DNA from: Smittia aterrima
Lineage: Eukaryota > Arthropoda > Insecta > Diptera > Chironomidae
Length of the DNA: 64,000 nucleotides
Assembly: GCA_033063855.1 (NCBI GenBank)
Contig: CP093831.1
Span: forward strand, 9,238,001 to 9,302,000
Direction of reading: 5' to 3'
Below, one piece after another: positions 38,201 to 50,928 of the stretch. The translations under genes and the position numbers were made by a program. The stretch's first letter is position 1. Each line of letters starts with the position of its first letter. Under the pieces are notes generated by a model, which worked only from the letters and a program-made list of their open reading frames with translations, made no database searches and was not told where the DNA came from.

Positions 38201-40665
38201 CCATTAAACTTTTAGCGTCGGTTCGGGGGAAAAGTCAATAATTTTTCCTGTTTTCCATTTTCCAAGTGAGAGTTGAATATCCTTTCTCAAGGTCGCGTGG
38301 CATCGTTGAAGCTTGTAAAGCCGCCTTTTCATTCAAAAACGAAACGTGACTCGATGAAGAGAAGAAATTTTCATTCTCAAGGGAAAGATTTCGCAATCAA
38401 GAACAATGAACTTGGCTCGTTGAGTGTTTTCGTAAATAATTTGATAGGAGAATTAAAATGTGTGTGAAGAAAGTCTTGTGACAGAATATTTGGTGAGTTC
38501 CCTTATCAAGGGTTCCCTCTCACTCATTGCCACTTTTCCATTATTCCCAGCCATTGAATAAACTTAATGTGCGATTTATCATATCGAAATTAAAACTGAT
38601 ACACATTATTGCACACCGTCAAGCGCCACCCTAAGTCTGACATTACACTTTTCACGCCACATTCAATACATCGGAATTACTTTAGAAGGAAACGTCGCCC
38701 TTCCAGAATGTTTAATGAAGAAATTTAATAATTTCCAGCTTCTTTCACCGCTTCGGAAATTTATTATTCAATTTCACGGAATTAATTTGATCACGTCAGT
38801 GCGCTTCGAGGCTTAGAAAATTTCCTATTTTTTAATATCAAACTCGGAGTTTCCACAAATGCAAAATTGAGTTGGGAAACATTTGTTTCCTTGAAAGTTC
38901 GTTCATGAATTATGGAGAGGAATGTTACTTTGACCCATTAAACAACAGCTCGGCAGAAAAATTAGGGAAGAGACTTGATGAAAAATCCCTGCGATGAAAC
39001 TTCCAAACGAGTTGAAGGAATTTATTTAATTTGTGACAATTTAAATATTTGAACATGGAATTCTTGACACACGAAATTTTACGACCCGGCAACTTGAAAC
39101 TTTTTTATTATTCCTTCGACAAACACTCATCAGCACGATTGCAGTTTGCATATCAACTGCCTGATTCATAAATCTATGTTCACGAGCAAATAATTGTAAC
39201 ATGTGCGATGGTAATCCTGGATGGATTGGGAGAGACTCGAAATTTAATACTTTCCTTGCTTGGGAACGGTTTAAAAGGTCGTGAATATCTCATCCCTTCC
39301 GTAACAAGGAAAAAGTGTTTGGAAAGCCCGAGGGGGAACTTTCTATTAAAATAGATACACAGATTAAGTTGGAGAACTTTTGTAAACATAAGACGGTGTG
39401 TTCACATAATATTTCATAAACATTTAAGTTTCGCAGTTTAAATTTGTGCGTTTGACAGGTGCTAAGAGACAATGTGACTCTCTCTATCGTTAGGAAGTTA
39501 TTTATTTAGTTTCATTCACCGAGATGATTGAATTCGATGAATCGAACATTTCTCAAAAAAAGAGAAATAGGGGCGAAACTTAATAGTGAACATTAAGGTT
39601 GAATTTCAATGCAATAGCGAGTGTCATGATAGCGGGAAATCGATCAATGGTGAATACGCAGCAGGATTAGAAGGAAATTCATGGCCATTCGCTTCCCTGA
39701 ACATTCTAATCTAATCTATAACCGACGATTGCATTAATGCAAGTGAGATTCGAAGTGAAATGTGCATTTTGCTCTTTCTCTCTTTTATTTCTGTTCTCGA
39801 CAACCCCTCAACGCTTCGCTTCTTTTGTTATTAACGTGAACCCCTAATCAGATGTTTGCTCGTTCAGTTGAACTCGCAACATAACAATAACAATATCATG
39901 GCGATGAATGAGAAACGGCAGAAATGTTTGATGAAATAATCACGGGGAAAACAAAATTTATTGTTTACTGATGTCGAAATCATATGAGTTACTTCCTTTA
40001 TGTCGTTGAGGCTTGAAAGAACTTTCAACCACCTTCTGTCTAATTCAATTTGCAATGACACTGCCCTTTTCCTTACTTCCCTCGAACGTTAACCTAAATA
40101 AAATAAAGAAAATAAATATTTTTTTGTGCTTTCGTGTCGATTACTCTTCTTCGTCTTAAGCGAAGTCGTAATTTAGACTTCGAGTTTTATCGGAGTTTTT
40201 TGATCCGCACATCGTCTAAAAATAATACGAAATCGGCTTTGATTGAAAAGTTTCGCTCGAGGACGGAAAACGCATTAGAGAAATGTTTTAGCAAATCGCT
40301 TTTATCAGTGGAAAAATTCTGAGGGGCGACTTAATGAGAAGGAAATGCGACTTCATCATTAAAGAGATTAGAAAGTTTATTCAGCCTTCTTGGGGAGGTT
40401 GGACGTGTGAGTGTGTGAGTGAGGGTGGCAATGAATATTTAAATTCGATTTACATTCTTTTTTTATCACTAATCCAATTTTAAACTAAACAGTTTCCCTT
40501 TTGTTTTAATCTCATTACAGATAAGTCCGTGACAAGAGAATAATGAAAATTAATGGAAATTAATTTCAAAGACAAACACGACAAGGAGTTTAATTAAAAC
40601 GTAAGGGTTTGAGCGTTTCGCTGTGAATAATTGACTGCAATTTATTCTTTTGTTTTTAGTTTGAC
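29288..40665. other. about 11.4 kb without a recognised gene, likely Mcr 5' region
   Basis: No exon chain is seen on either strand. TTTTTAG ends at 40659, seven bases before the Mcr ATG, which looks like an acceptor joining an untranslated first exon, so part of this interval is probably a long Mcr 5' UTR intron with enhancers. A minus-strand stretch at about 29780-29680 looks like an isolated last exon of an alpha/beta hydrolase and is noted among the findings. No tRNA, rRNA or transposon protein was recognised. Confidence 0.5.
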
Positions 40666-43600
40666 ATGATGAAGTGGCATCGAGCCACGGTGCCATGTGG
40701 TGCTTTGCTGTTGATGCTGCTGGTTCTACCTTTAGTGCGATCTCAAGTCTTATCGAATGAAGTGCCGCGTTTCAACACAGACAACAACTTCAATCAATTC
40801 TCGACACCTTCCTTTAGACCTTTCAATGATGATCTCGAGCGAACAACGTCATCTTATCGCGATCCTTTGGGCAACTCAATCGATCAAAATAATCCATTCA
40901 ATCAACAACCGTTCGGTCGTGATTACGAATCTCGACCAGGAGGAGTGAGTCGTGATAGAGGAAACGAACGAGACAGAACTCGTCCTCAAAGACCTGGTCA
41001 AACCGGAAGAAATCGCGATCGCACGAACTACAATCCTTTGGGAAGAAATCCTCTTCTTGAAGGTGTTAGCAGCAATCCATTGGTTCACGATGCAACATAT
41101 TTCGTCGTCGCATCACGAATGGTTCGACCGAATCAAATCTACAGAGTCTTCGTCTCAGTCTTCATAGAAAGCGAGGATCCGATTACAGTGCGCGCTTCAA
41201 TTTCACGAGATGGAGTGGAGTTAAGTTCAGACTCGCAAATCATTAAAACCGGCGAACCGGAAACTTTGTTAATGCGAGTTCCTCCGACAACTGTACCCGG
41301 CGAATACAAACTGAGAGTGGAAGGAAAGTTCGAGAAAGCTTTCGGTGGAATCGCTTTCTTAAATGAAACAAGACTCACGTTCTCGCAACGCTCCATGACG
41401 ATCTTCGTTCAAACAAACAAGCCAGTTTACAAACAAGGCGATATGGTTCAATTTAGAGCAATTCCTATCACGACAGAACTGAAAGGTTTCGACAATGCAA
41501 TTGACGTTTATATGTTGGACCCGAATCGTCACATTATGCGTCGTTGGCTTTCGAGACAATCGAATTTGGGAACAGTCAGTTTGGAATATAAATTATCAGA
41601 TCAACCTGTTTATGGTGAATGGATCGTTCGAGTTGTTGCACAAGGTCAAACTGAAGAGCACAAGTTCTTAGTCGAAGAATATTATCAAACAAGATTCGAA
41701 GTTAATGTAACGATGCCGGCTTTCTTCTTCAACACTGATCCTTATCTCCACGGAAAAGTTATGGCGAATTTCACAAACGGCTCACCAGTTCGAGGAAACT
41801 TGACTCTTAGAGCAATCATTCGTCCGATTGGATTCTTCGATCCAAAGAACATTAATCAACAGTTCAGAGTGTGGAACATGGGATACGAAAGGGAAGAAGA
41901 TCCACGCAATCCACGATACGATGCATACAAACGAACAATCTATAACTACAACACTCAACTCTACTCAGGAAAACAAGGAAGCAGCCAAAACAATCCTTTC
42001 TTTAACTCGCAATTCAATAATCAAAATCAGAATCAGAATCCATACTCGAATCCAACAGTCGATCAAAGTACCGATCAACGTTTCGCTGGCTCCTATCAAG
42101 ATCAATATGTCGTTGAAACTCGATATAACTTCGATGAAGAGTGGCCGTTCTGGGTCGATAAGCCCGAGCAATCGAACTGGGATCGATACACAGACACTTA
42201 CAGAAATACTTTGCCATATTTGAGATTCTTCAATGGAACGTTTGACTTTAAATATCCGATGCATGAACTTGAGAGAATGGTCCCGAACTTATCAAATATG
42301 GAGATTTTGATCATCGCTCAGGTTGGAGAACGTTACTACGATGAGATCATTGAAGGTTACTCAGTCGCTCGTGTTTACAACTCTTCGATTAAAGTTTCAT
42401 TCATGGGAGGAACTCCTCAGGTTCTGAAGCCAATGATGCCAATGACTGCGTACATTGTTGCAGAGTATCACGACGGATCAAAGCTTCCTTTGGCGAATTA
42501 TTATCAATCGGTAATGGAAATCACTGGAACAGTTGACAGTCGATCAGGTGGACGTCGCGATTATCCTGTCACGACCTTGAGAATGTCAGAGAAGCCAGGA
42601 GTTTGGGAATTGAAGATTGATCTTCGCAACGACCTCCTACTCGATGACAGTCGACAGAGCAAAGATTTCCTTCGTGATATTTCATCGCTTCGTCTCTACG
42701 CAAACTACATTGACCCTCGTGGCGAACGAGCTCAATCGGAAATTCTCTTTCTATCTCATTACTCGCCTCAAAGCAACCACGTCAAAGTAACGACAAGTAC
42801 GACGAACGGAAAGGTCGGAGAGTACATCGTGTTCCACATTGAAAGCAATTTCTTCATGGAAACCTTCCAATACATGGTCATGTCGAAAGGAATAATCCTG
42901 ATGACGGGAGTAGAAGCCTTTAAAGATGGTGTCAGAACAATGTCTGTGACTCTCAGCGCTGAAATGGCTCCAGTTGCGACGATGGTTGTTTGGAATATCG
43001 GACAGTTTGGTCAAATTGTTGCTGACAGTGTCACCTTCCCTGTCAATGGAATTTCACGAAACAACTTCACGGTTTTCGTTAACAATCGCAAGCACAGAAC
43101 TGGAGAGAAGGTTGAGGTTGCAATCTATGGAGAACCTGGTTCGTATGTTGGCGTCTCTGGTATCGACAACGCTTTCTACACAATGCAAGCTGGTAACGAG
43201 TTGACTTATGCCAACATCATCACTCAAATGTCTCAGTTTGATGAAGCAACAAATGGAACATTCGCTCATCGTTGGTACTCACATCAAGGAAATCCTGACG
43301 AACTCGTTTATTATCCTTCCTCAACTTTTGGTATCGACGCTAATCGAACGTTTGAGTATGTTGGGCTGGTTGTCTTCACTGATGGACATGTCCCAAGACG
43401 TCCCGACAATTGCAACATCACCACTGGCTACGCTGAATGTTTGAACGGTCGTTGCTATCGTCTTGACAAGAAATGTGATGGATTCTTCGATTGCGAGGAT
43501 GGAGCTGATGAAGCTGGTTGCGATTATCACAATCACACTCTTCTCTCGGAATTCAGAAAGTTCAGATTCAATCGAATTCAACGACACTACGACAATGTTT

Positions 43601-46346
43601 GGATGTGGAAAGATGTTAACATTGGGCCACATGGACGTTACGTGTTCACTTTGGATGTCCCTGATATTCCTGCTTTGTGGATGGTCTCAGCTTTCAGTAT
43701 CAGTCCCTCACTCGGCTTCGGAATGATTCGCTATCCACTCGAGTATGTTGGTTGTCAACCATTCTACATCAACGTTGAGATGCCGACAGATTGTCGACAG
43801 GGCGAACAAGTTGGTATTCGAGTAACTGTCTTCAACTACATGACAACATCTGTTGAAGCAACCGTCGTACTTCATGGCTCACCCGACTACAAATTCGTTC
43901 ATGTTGAAGAAGATGGAATCGTTGTTTCTTACAATCCTCGAACATCTTATGGCGAACATCAATTCTTCATTTATCTCGACGCACAATCATCAACGATCGT
44001 TTATCTCCCCATCGTTCCAACTCGTCTTGGCGACATTAAGGTCAAAGTTCACGCATCTACATTGCTCGGAAGTGATCGAATTGAGAGAATGCTTCATGTT
44101 GAAGCTGATGGCTTGCCGCAGTACAGACATCAATCGATTTTGATGGATTTGAGTAACCGCGCTTACTCCTTCCAATACATGCACGTCAATGTCACAGAGA
44201 CTCCAATCATTCCTTACGAGGTCGAGAGATACTACGTTTATGGAAGTAACCAGGCTCGTATTTCTCTTGTTGGAGATGTCGTCGGACCGATTTTCCCTAC
44301 AATGCCAGTCAACGCAACAACTTTGCTTCACTTGCCAATGGAAGCTGCTGAACAAAACATGTTCAGCTTTGCCGCTAATCTTTACACGATCATGTACATG
44401 AGATTGATTAATCAGAGAAACAGAACAACGGAGAAGGAAGCGTTCAAGCATATCAACATTGGATATCAACGGCAAATGAGTTATCTCATGCCTGACGGAT
44501 CATTCTCACTTTTCCGATCGGATTGGAATCAATCAGCGAGCTCTGTTTGGTTGACAGCTTATTGCGCTAGAATCTTCCAAGACGCAAACTTCTATGAATG
44601 GGAAAACTTTATCTACATCGATCCCGTTGTGCTGCAGAAGAACATGGCGTGGCTGCTGAGACATCAATTGCCCGAGGGATCTTTCTACGAAATTACTTGG
44701 TCGCCCGACAGGAAAGTTAACGACTCATCAAACTACAACACGAAATACTTTGAGAATACTAATCAATACAACATATCGCTGACTGCTCACGTTCTGATTA
44801 CTCTAACTGCTGTTAAAGATCTTGCCGATGGTTTGAGTTCAAGGATCGCATTGGCACAACAAAGAGCTGTGCAATATTTGGACCAGAAACTTGTTTATCT
44901 GAAAGACTTTGGAACTCCTTACGAGATAGCAATAGTCGCTTATGCGATGATGTTAGCGAAGGCACCGAAAGCTGAAACGGCTTTCAATCTTCTCGCAAAT
45001 ATTCGACGAAATACTGGAGAGTACTCTTATTGGGGTAATGAGCAGTTGCCTTTGCCTCCAACGAAACTCGAGAATCAGAAATATTTCTCATTGCCTCGTC
45101 TGCCTTACGAGTTCGATGCTCTGAACATTGAAACGACCGCTTACGCTCTGCTGACTTATGTTTCACGTCAAGAAATTCTTGTCGACTCAATTGTCTCTTG
45201 GTTGAACAATCAACGCTTGACAGATGGTGGATGGGCGTCGACTCAAGATACTGGCATGGCAATGAAGGCTTTGATTGAATACACGATCCGAACAAGAATC
45301 CGAGATGTTTCGCAACTAGCAATCACAGTTGAAGCAACTTCACTGCAAGGACAATCTAAACATCTTTCAATTCACAGCAAAAATATCGCTCAATTGCAGC
45401 ACATTCAAGTAAGTTTGAGAGGTTTAACTTTAATGAAAAATTATTAATTTCTTTCGCTTAGATTCCAAACGCATGGGGAACAGTTAAAGTTCAGGCAAAG
45501 GGAGCTGGTTTTGCGATCCTTCAAATGTCTGTTCAATACAACGTCGACATGGCTAAATACCAAACGAAACCACCAGCAAGAGCTTTCGATCTACACACCA
45601 AAGCAATCTTCCATGGCAGGAATCAGTCTCATATCAATTACCTCAGTTGTGCAAGGTAAACACTTTGAATCAATTTAAATGATTGATTTACTAAAACTTT
45701 CAATTTTTCAGCTGGAACAACTTCAACGAATCAATTCGATCAGGAATGGCAGTTCTTGATGTCGCTATCCCAACCGGTTACATCGTTCAACAGCAAAAAC
45801 TCGACGCTTACATTCTAAGCAAACGCGTTAGAAACTTGCAACGTGCCAAGTTCGCCGAGAAGAAAGTTTTGTTCTACTTTGACTTTGTGAGTTTATTTTG
45901 AAATAGAAATTAAACATCCGATAACTAACAAGCTTCGAATATTTTCAGTTGGACAATGAAACAACTTGTGTAAACTTCACCGTCGAGCGATGGCTTCCAG
46001 TGGCAAACATGTCGCGTTATTTGCCTATTCGGGTTTACGACTATTATGCTCCAGGTGAGTTGACGACAACACCTGCTTAAACGATTCACTTTTTTTATGA
46101 GAAAACTTTTTTCTATTTGCAGAACGTTTTAACGAGACAATCTTCGACTCCTTGCCGACATATCTGCTAAACATTTGCGAAGTTTGCGGAAGCTCTCAAT
46201 GTCCTTACTGCTCAATCTACAATGCAGCACTCAAATCATCAATCTCAATCGTACTTCTTCTCACGACAGCGAGTGCTGTCATCTTCAGACACTTCAGGAT
46301 AGCGAACGACTTCAATTGGCTTCCGCCATGGAACGCATGGTCTTAA
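40666..46346 (+). CDS. Mcr: macroglobulin complement-related protein (Mcr/Tep6)
   Basis: This is the thioester-less member of the alpha-2-macroglobulin/complement family. In Drosophila, Mcr organises septate junctions, signals in autophagy and binds microbes. Exons 40666-45408, 45462-45655, 45712-45886, 45949-46054 and 46123-46346 join in phase to 1813 residues (about 1760 in Drosophila). A signal peptide (GALLLMLLVLPLVRSQ) is followed by an Asn/Gln/Arg-rich low-complexity stretch, then macroglobulin domains. An LDL-receptor class A module sits at about residues 917-953 (CYRLDKKCDGFFDCEDGADEAGC). The thioester site, GCGEQ in TEPs, reads EAAEQN near residue 1225, so no thioester can form. The C-terminus has a cysteine cluster (CEVCGSSQCPYC) and a hydrophobic helix. 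Poly(A) signal at 46508-46513. Confidence 0.96.
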
Positions 46347-47246
46347 AGAAGTTGAATTCGTTGTTGTTTATGAGAAAAGAGAAATTGTTCATTTAGTTTT
46401 AGAAGATTCTCGGAGATTTCTCTTCGACTTATAATTTTTTGCCGTCCAATTTGATTCTGGTCCACAGTTTTTTTGCTTAGAACTTTAATTAATTTCGATT
46501 ATTTTGCAATAAACCGATCGATTCAAATATTTTTTCATAAGAATTATGATGAAATGTAAATTTTCTTTACGAAAAAGGAAAACTTTAAGATTAAACGAAA
46601 AACTCTTTTTCATATCAAAGATTTATTGATAAGGGCGTAGCGAATTCCATTAAACATATTTTTGTACAAAAAATCCAATTGAAAGATGAAAAAGTTTGCT
46701 CGCGTCCATGAAAGAAAAGTTTTTAGAGAAAATTTAGAATCGTGCCTTAAAAAACTTTTGATTAAAGCACATGATCAATCTCTTAATTTCCTTCCGCGCT
46801 CCTCAAAAATGGATCTGAAATGATGAATTACTCAAACTTACAAACGAAACACCAACTACCCGTCCGCCGTTTTGATACTTATTGGGACAGATCTGAAAGA
46901 GACAATTTTAAGTAACTTCTAGTATTTTTTACGAAGTAGCGACAAGCAAAGTTTTTTTTTATTAATTCGAAGGAAACTAATTTAGAAATTAATGTGAAGA
47001 TACAAACTCAACTCTTGAAATATGACGAGTCGAACTGAATGCTTGACACGAGAAGGAAGTTGCTTATGAGTTCGGAATGAGAGGGTTTATTAGAAAGTCT
47101 AAATGTACGAATCTCTTCATCGCGAAGATTGACAACATTAGATTAAGAATGCAGATGTAAAGAAATTTCAATTTTGTTTTTGTCGATTAGTTAGAAGCAT
47201 ATCAATAAAGATTAAATTTATAAAACACTAAAATTCCGTTTGTTGT
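46347..47246. other. convergent 3' interval between Mcr and the EcKinase-like gene
   Basis: The interval holds the Mcr 3' UTR with AATAAA at 46508-46513 and a minus-strand AATAAA at 47091-47086 that suits the EcKinase-like gene. A minus-strand stretch at about 46905-46840 has exon-like borders but no partner exons, so I do not call it. Confidence 0.55.
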
Positions 47247-48533
47247 TCAATCGAGGTAGCCAAAGTCATCAAACTCAAGAAGAAGTTTCTGAATGAAAGG
47301 TTTGTACTTCGGGTTGTTGAAAAGGCTGAATCTGAAGGCCTCAGATTCAGGAGAATCCCCGAGAAGTGTGTCCATTTGTAAGTTATCGGATTGTTCTATG
47401 ATCAGAAGTGGAACTTCAGCGATGGCAGCAAAAACTCCGTTGAATCCAGTCTTGAGAATCTCAACATGAATATCATGCAAAGTTGGAAGTCGTTTTGAGT
47501 AGCTCAGCTTAACCAAAGTTTCTGTTAATGTTTCGTGATAAATGCGAATCAATTTTTTCATGCTCGAGTCTCTCGTTTCGTCAGAAAGCGATCCATAGAG
47601 AAAGAAGTTCAAGTCGATTCCGAGACTTCCGAAATACGACAATTGGAAGTCAATGAAGAGAATGTCTTCGATATTGTTCTCCTGATCATGCTTAATAAGA
47701 AAATTTGGAATCCAAAGATCATTGTGACAAAAGACGTTGAAGGCGTTTTCATCTCGAGTGTACAACTCGTAACCTTTTTGAATAATTCTTCCAGCGAGTT
47801 TCTTCAATTTATGAGCTATCGGCTTCCATTCATTTCCCCATTCTTGTTCGGCAACAGATCCAAGAGTTCGAGCACAGTTTTGATAGTGAACAAGAAAATC
47901 TTGTCTTTGAGGATTCTCAGAAATTGAGCCTTCCAGATAAAGATTCATGATCGATGGATTTTTCTCGTGAACGAGGCGAGATGTCGCATGAAGCTTGGCA
48001 AGTTTCACAATGATCGGCTGAGCTTCTTCAAAATTCATTTGATGACCTCTTGGGAAAACTTTGTAGCCAGTCTCTCTCATGTCCTCAAAAACTAACAAGT
48101 TCTTCGGTTCGTAAGCGGTATGAAGACATTTCGGAGCAAACTTCGTATCATCATTCACCGACAGCAAAAGCTTTTCACATTCAATGAGAAACTCTGAGTA
48201 AACTTGAATCTCTCGCGGATAAATGTTGTTCTTGACCATGACAACAACTTGAATTTCACCAGAAGGCATCAGCTGAAATGTTTTTTCAAAATTATCTTCT
48301 TATCTTTATTGTTCGAATAAGTTTACCTTGAGCAAAAAAGCTTTGGTCTCACTTACACCATCGCAGTCGAAATTCACATGAATCCGATACATTTCACTCG
48401 CGTAATTGTCACCTTTCTTCGTGGCCCACTCACCCCAGAAGCTATTGATCTTGATGACTTCATTTCCATAATCTTTCTGGAGAATCTCTTGCAAGAAAGA
48501 TCTCGTTACGAAATTCGGCAATTCAATTGACAT
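47247..48533 (-). CDS. ecdysteroid-kinase-like (EcKL/CHK-like) protein
   Basis: This belongs to the arthropod EcKL family (Pfam EcKinase, CHK kinase-like), relatives of choline kinases. Some members phosphorylate ecdysteroids and others are implicated in xenobiotic phosphorylation. Two exons, 48533-48327 and 48272-47247, join in phase 0 to 410 residues, normal for the family. The ATP-contacting segment MVKNNIYPREIQVYSEF, the ENPKNLLVFEDM-like segment (EPKNLLVFEDM), the catalytic loop FCHNDLWIPN (about residue 250) and the metal-binding FIDFQ (about residue 271) are all present, so the enzyme should be active. Substrate is unknown. It is in tandem with the downstream-transcribed phosphatase gene, with 240 bases between them. 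Confidence 0.93.
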
Positions 48534-48774
48534 TGTTTGTAGATCTAATGAGATAACAAGAACGATTTAAAAATTTGAACTGACGACGATGAGCAACGAC
48601 GAGCGACTAACGAATCTGAGTGCGATACGAGAATATAATTTTATCACTTAATAAAAAGAATAAATAAAAACTTTGGTTTCATAGATTCTTTATTTTATTT
48701 CATCACAATTTGTGATTCACAAATCAAATTCAATTTACAAAACGGAACAAAAAATATTTCAACTAAATACAAAA

Positions 48775-50255
48775 TTAATTTTTGGTGTAAGATCCGTGAG
48801 AATCTTTTATCACAAAGAAATGGTCGATAACATCTCCAGCCTTGTCGACAGAAATTTGTTTAAACTCGAGATGTGTTGCGTTATGAGCAAACATTTGAGT
48901 GTAGCCATAATCTTGCGAATGAATTGCACTCCAAGCAGGATTTACTTTTACAAATGGTTCTCGTCCTTCTTTACAGCCAGCTGATCCAGTAATGATGTGA
49001 ACTGGTGCTTTTGGATTTGTGTATGGATGTTCGTACGATCCATTCATGACTTTGTAGTCGTAAATCGGCCAAAGTCGTTCATAACTGTGCTCGTGAGCCC
49101 AGAATTCTAAATCGACTCCATGTTCATAGAACAAAGGCTCAAGCGCAAAGAGTCCACAGAAGGGGAGACCAGTTCTAACTAAAGTTTCAATATGAGTGCA
49201 ATCGTCACCATTCAGATTCGAGCAGTACATCGGCCGATGAGCGTACGTGACAATCCATGGACGAAGTTTTCGGTTTTCAGGTTTGTTAGCTTCTATCAAA
49301 TCCTTTTCGAGCCACTCATATTGATTGACGAGAGTCTTGATTCCATAATTCATGAAATAGTAGACTTCAGTTGAGAAGGAGATGAAGTGAACTGGTCCCA
49401 TGTTGAAGCTGTAGAACATGTTATCAGAGTCACCAGGCATGTTGAATCTCGCTCTGTAATTCGAGAAGTTGCTAAAAATAGAGAGATCAATGAATAAGTG
49501 AAGAGTTATCATTAATCTCGACCTAGATTGTTGACAATGTAGGATTATCGCGAATGACGTTCGAATTTTTAACTTACTAGGCTTCTTCATGATTTCCCGG
49601 GCAAACTTGATAAGGAACGTACGCAGCTATCGACTGGATTTGATTCATAAATTCATCTCCAACTCGAGCGTTATCACTGTTCATGTCGTAGGCAAAGTCT
49701 CCAACGTGAATAATTGCATCGTAGAGTCCTCGCTGAGTCTCCTCCTGAAGACGAGGCAAAGATTGAATGTTCTCATTTCCCATATCGCCAAACAAAGCGA
49801 TTCGAGGTTTCCAGTCGGAACCACTTGGAAATGTGTTGAAGTAGAACTCAGCTGACCATCCCAAGTTACTTCCACAATGATAAATGTACTTTGTTTCAGG
49901 TTCCAGCTCTGTAAGCAGCACTCGGTGGATCCACTGCGAATTTTTCTTATTCCCTCCATCAACAAAGAGTTTGCGAGTTCCAGTCGCAGTTAAAACAAAT
50001 CCATTAATTCCATATTCGACGATTGACTCTCCTGGGTCATCGAGCGTATTCCAAGTCAAGATAATTTGAGTTGAGTCATCTATCAATCAAACAATTCTCT
50101 TTGTTAAGTTATTTCTCAAATACAAGGAAGAAAAAAATCTTCTTACTTCCCACAGACATATGAATTTGCTGAGGCTGATAATGTAGTGTTCCAGCTGAAG
50201 TAACACTAAAAGTTGTTAAAGAAAGACAACAGATGATAAATATTCGAGAAAACAT
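48775..50255 (-). CDS. secreted purple acid phosphatase (ACP7-like)
   Basis: This is a metallophosphoesterase with a binuclear metal centre. Three exons, 50255-50147, 50079-49578 and 49471-48775, join in phase to 435 residues. Exon 1 encodes a signal peptide (MFSRIFIICCLSLTTFSVTS) and PQQIHMS, the usual opening of the fibronectin-like N-terminal domain. Metal ligands are all visible: GDMG near residue 134, GDFAYD near 165, GNHEE near 200, YAHRP near 282 and HEHSYER near 330, where plant and animal PAPs usually have GHVHAYER. An Asn-rich ending has N-glycosylation sequons. A donor-like CTACA/GTAAGTAC on the minus strand near 50420 suggests an untranslated first exon. The likely role is extracellular or lysosomal phosphate release; the substrate is not known. 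Confidence 0.95.
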
Positions 50256-50928
50256 CTTTCTTCTTCAATGTTTTGAATTGTACTGACTTGCGTTTTGTTT
50301 TTTTTTTGTTTGTTTGTTTGGTGGTGAAAAAAAATCCCAGCGAAGAACGAAATGCTTAGTTCACTGAAAAAGCTCAATAAAGAAAAAACAAAACAAGTGG
50401 AAGTAGCAGTTCGTACTTACTGTAGGGTTTTTCATTCGTTGTACTGGTTACGGGGTGCGACTTTACTGGGTTAGCTGGTCAGATGTGGAACCAATGTGTG
50501 GATTTTCGCCTTGATCTTAAAATATTCAACAAAGCAGGTGGTTGGAAAGTGATTAAATCTTTTGCACAGTTTACGTTTTCAACAAAGTTTTTCAAATAAA
50601 AAATTTAAGAATCTGTGTCTCATCATATTCTGTCAACATTCTTATTTTCTTTTCAAGTTTTATTAATGTTACACTTTTTCATTTTCTCAAGTAATTTAAT
50701 AAAACTTGACGTTTTATCGAAGATCAATCACGCACAAAGTGTAACTGAAAATGTTCTCGAAGGTCTTGAATATTTTCCCATGCTGATAACACTCGTTTTA
50801 CTCTCAACAACAAAAAACATGTCTTGAACATGTTCAAATCTTTTTTATCGATAGAACAAACGCTTCGTTCTGTCAGTTGAGTGGATTTCTTCGAGTTAAT
50901 AAGTAGAAAATAAGAAAAGGTTGAAAAA
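50256..50928. promoter_or_regulatory. divergent interval between phosphatase and ionotropic receptor
   Basis: The two genes are head to head. The interval contains a possible untranslated exon end of the phosphatase on the minus strand (donor near 50420), a minus-strand TCAGTA initiator-like motif near 50285, and a short T/TTTG microsatellite around 50297-50321. No coding exon is seen. Confidence 0.4.

Noticed and set aside
40876..45322. Many open frames antisense or out of frame to Mcr
   Set aside because: They are shadows of a long coding exon; the Mcr frame explains the constraint.
46840..46905. Minus-strand exon-like stretch (acceptor, ICPNKYQNGGRVVG, donor-like GTAAGT)
   Set aside because: No partner exon is seen on either side, and the next plausible acceptor would leave an intron of only about 27 bases.
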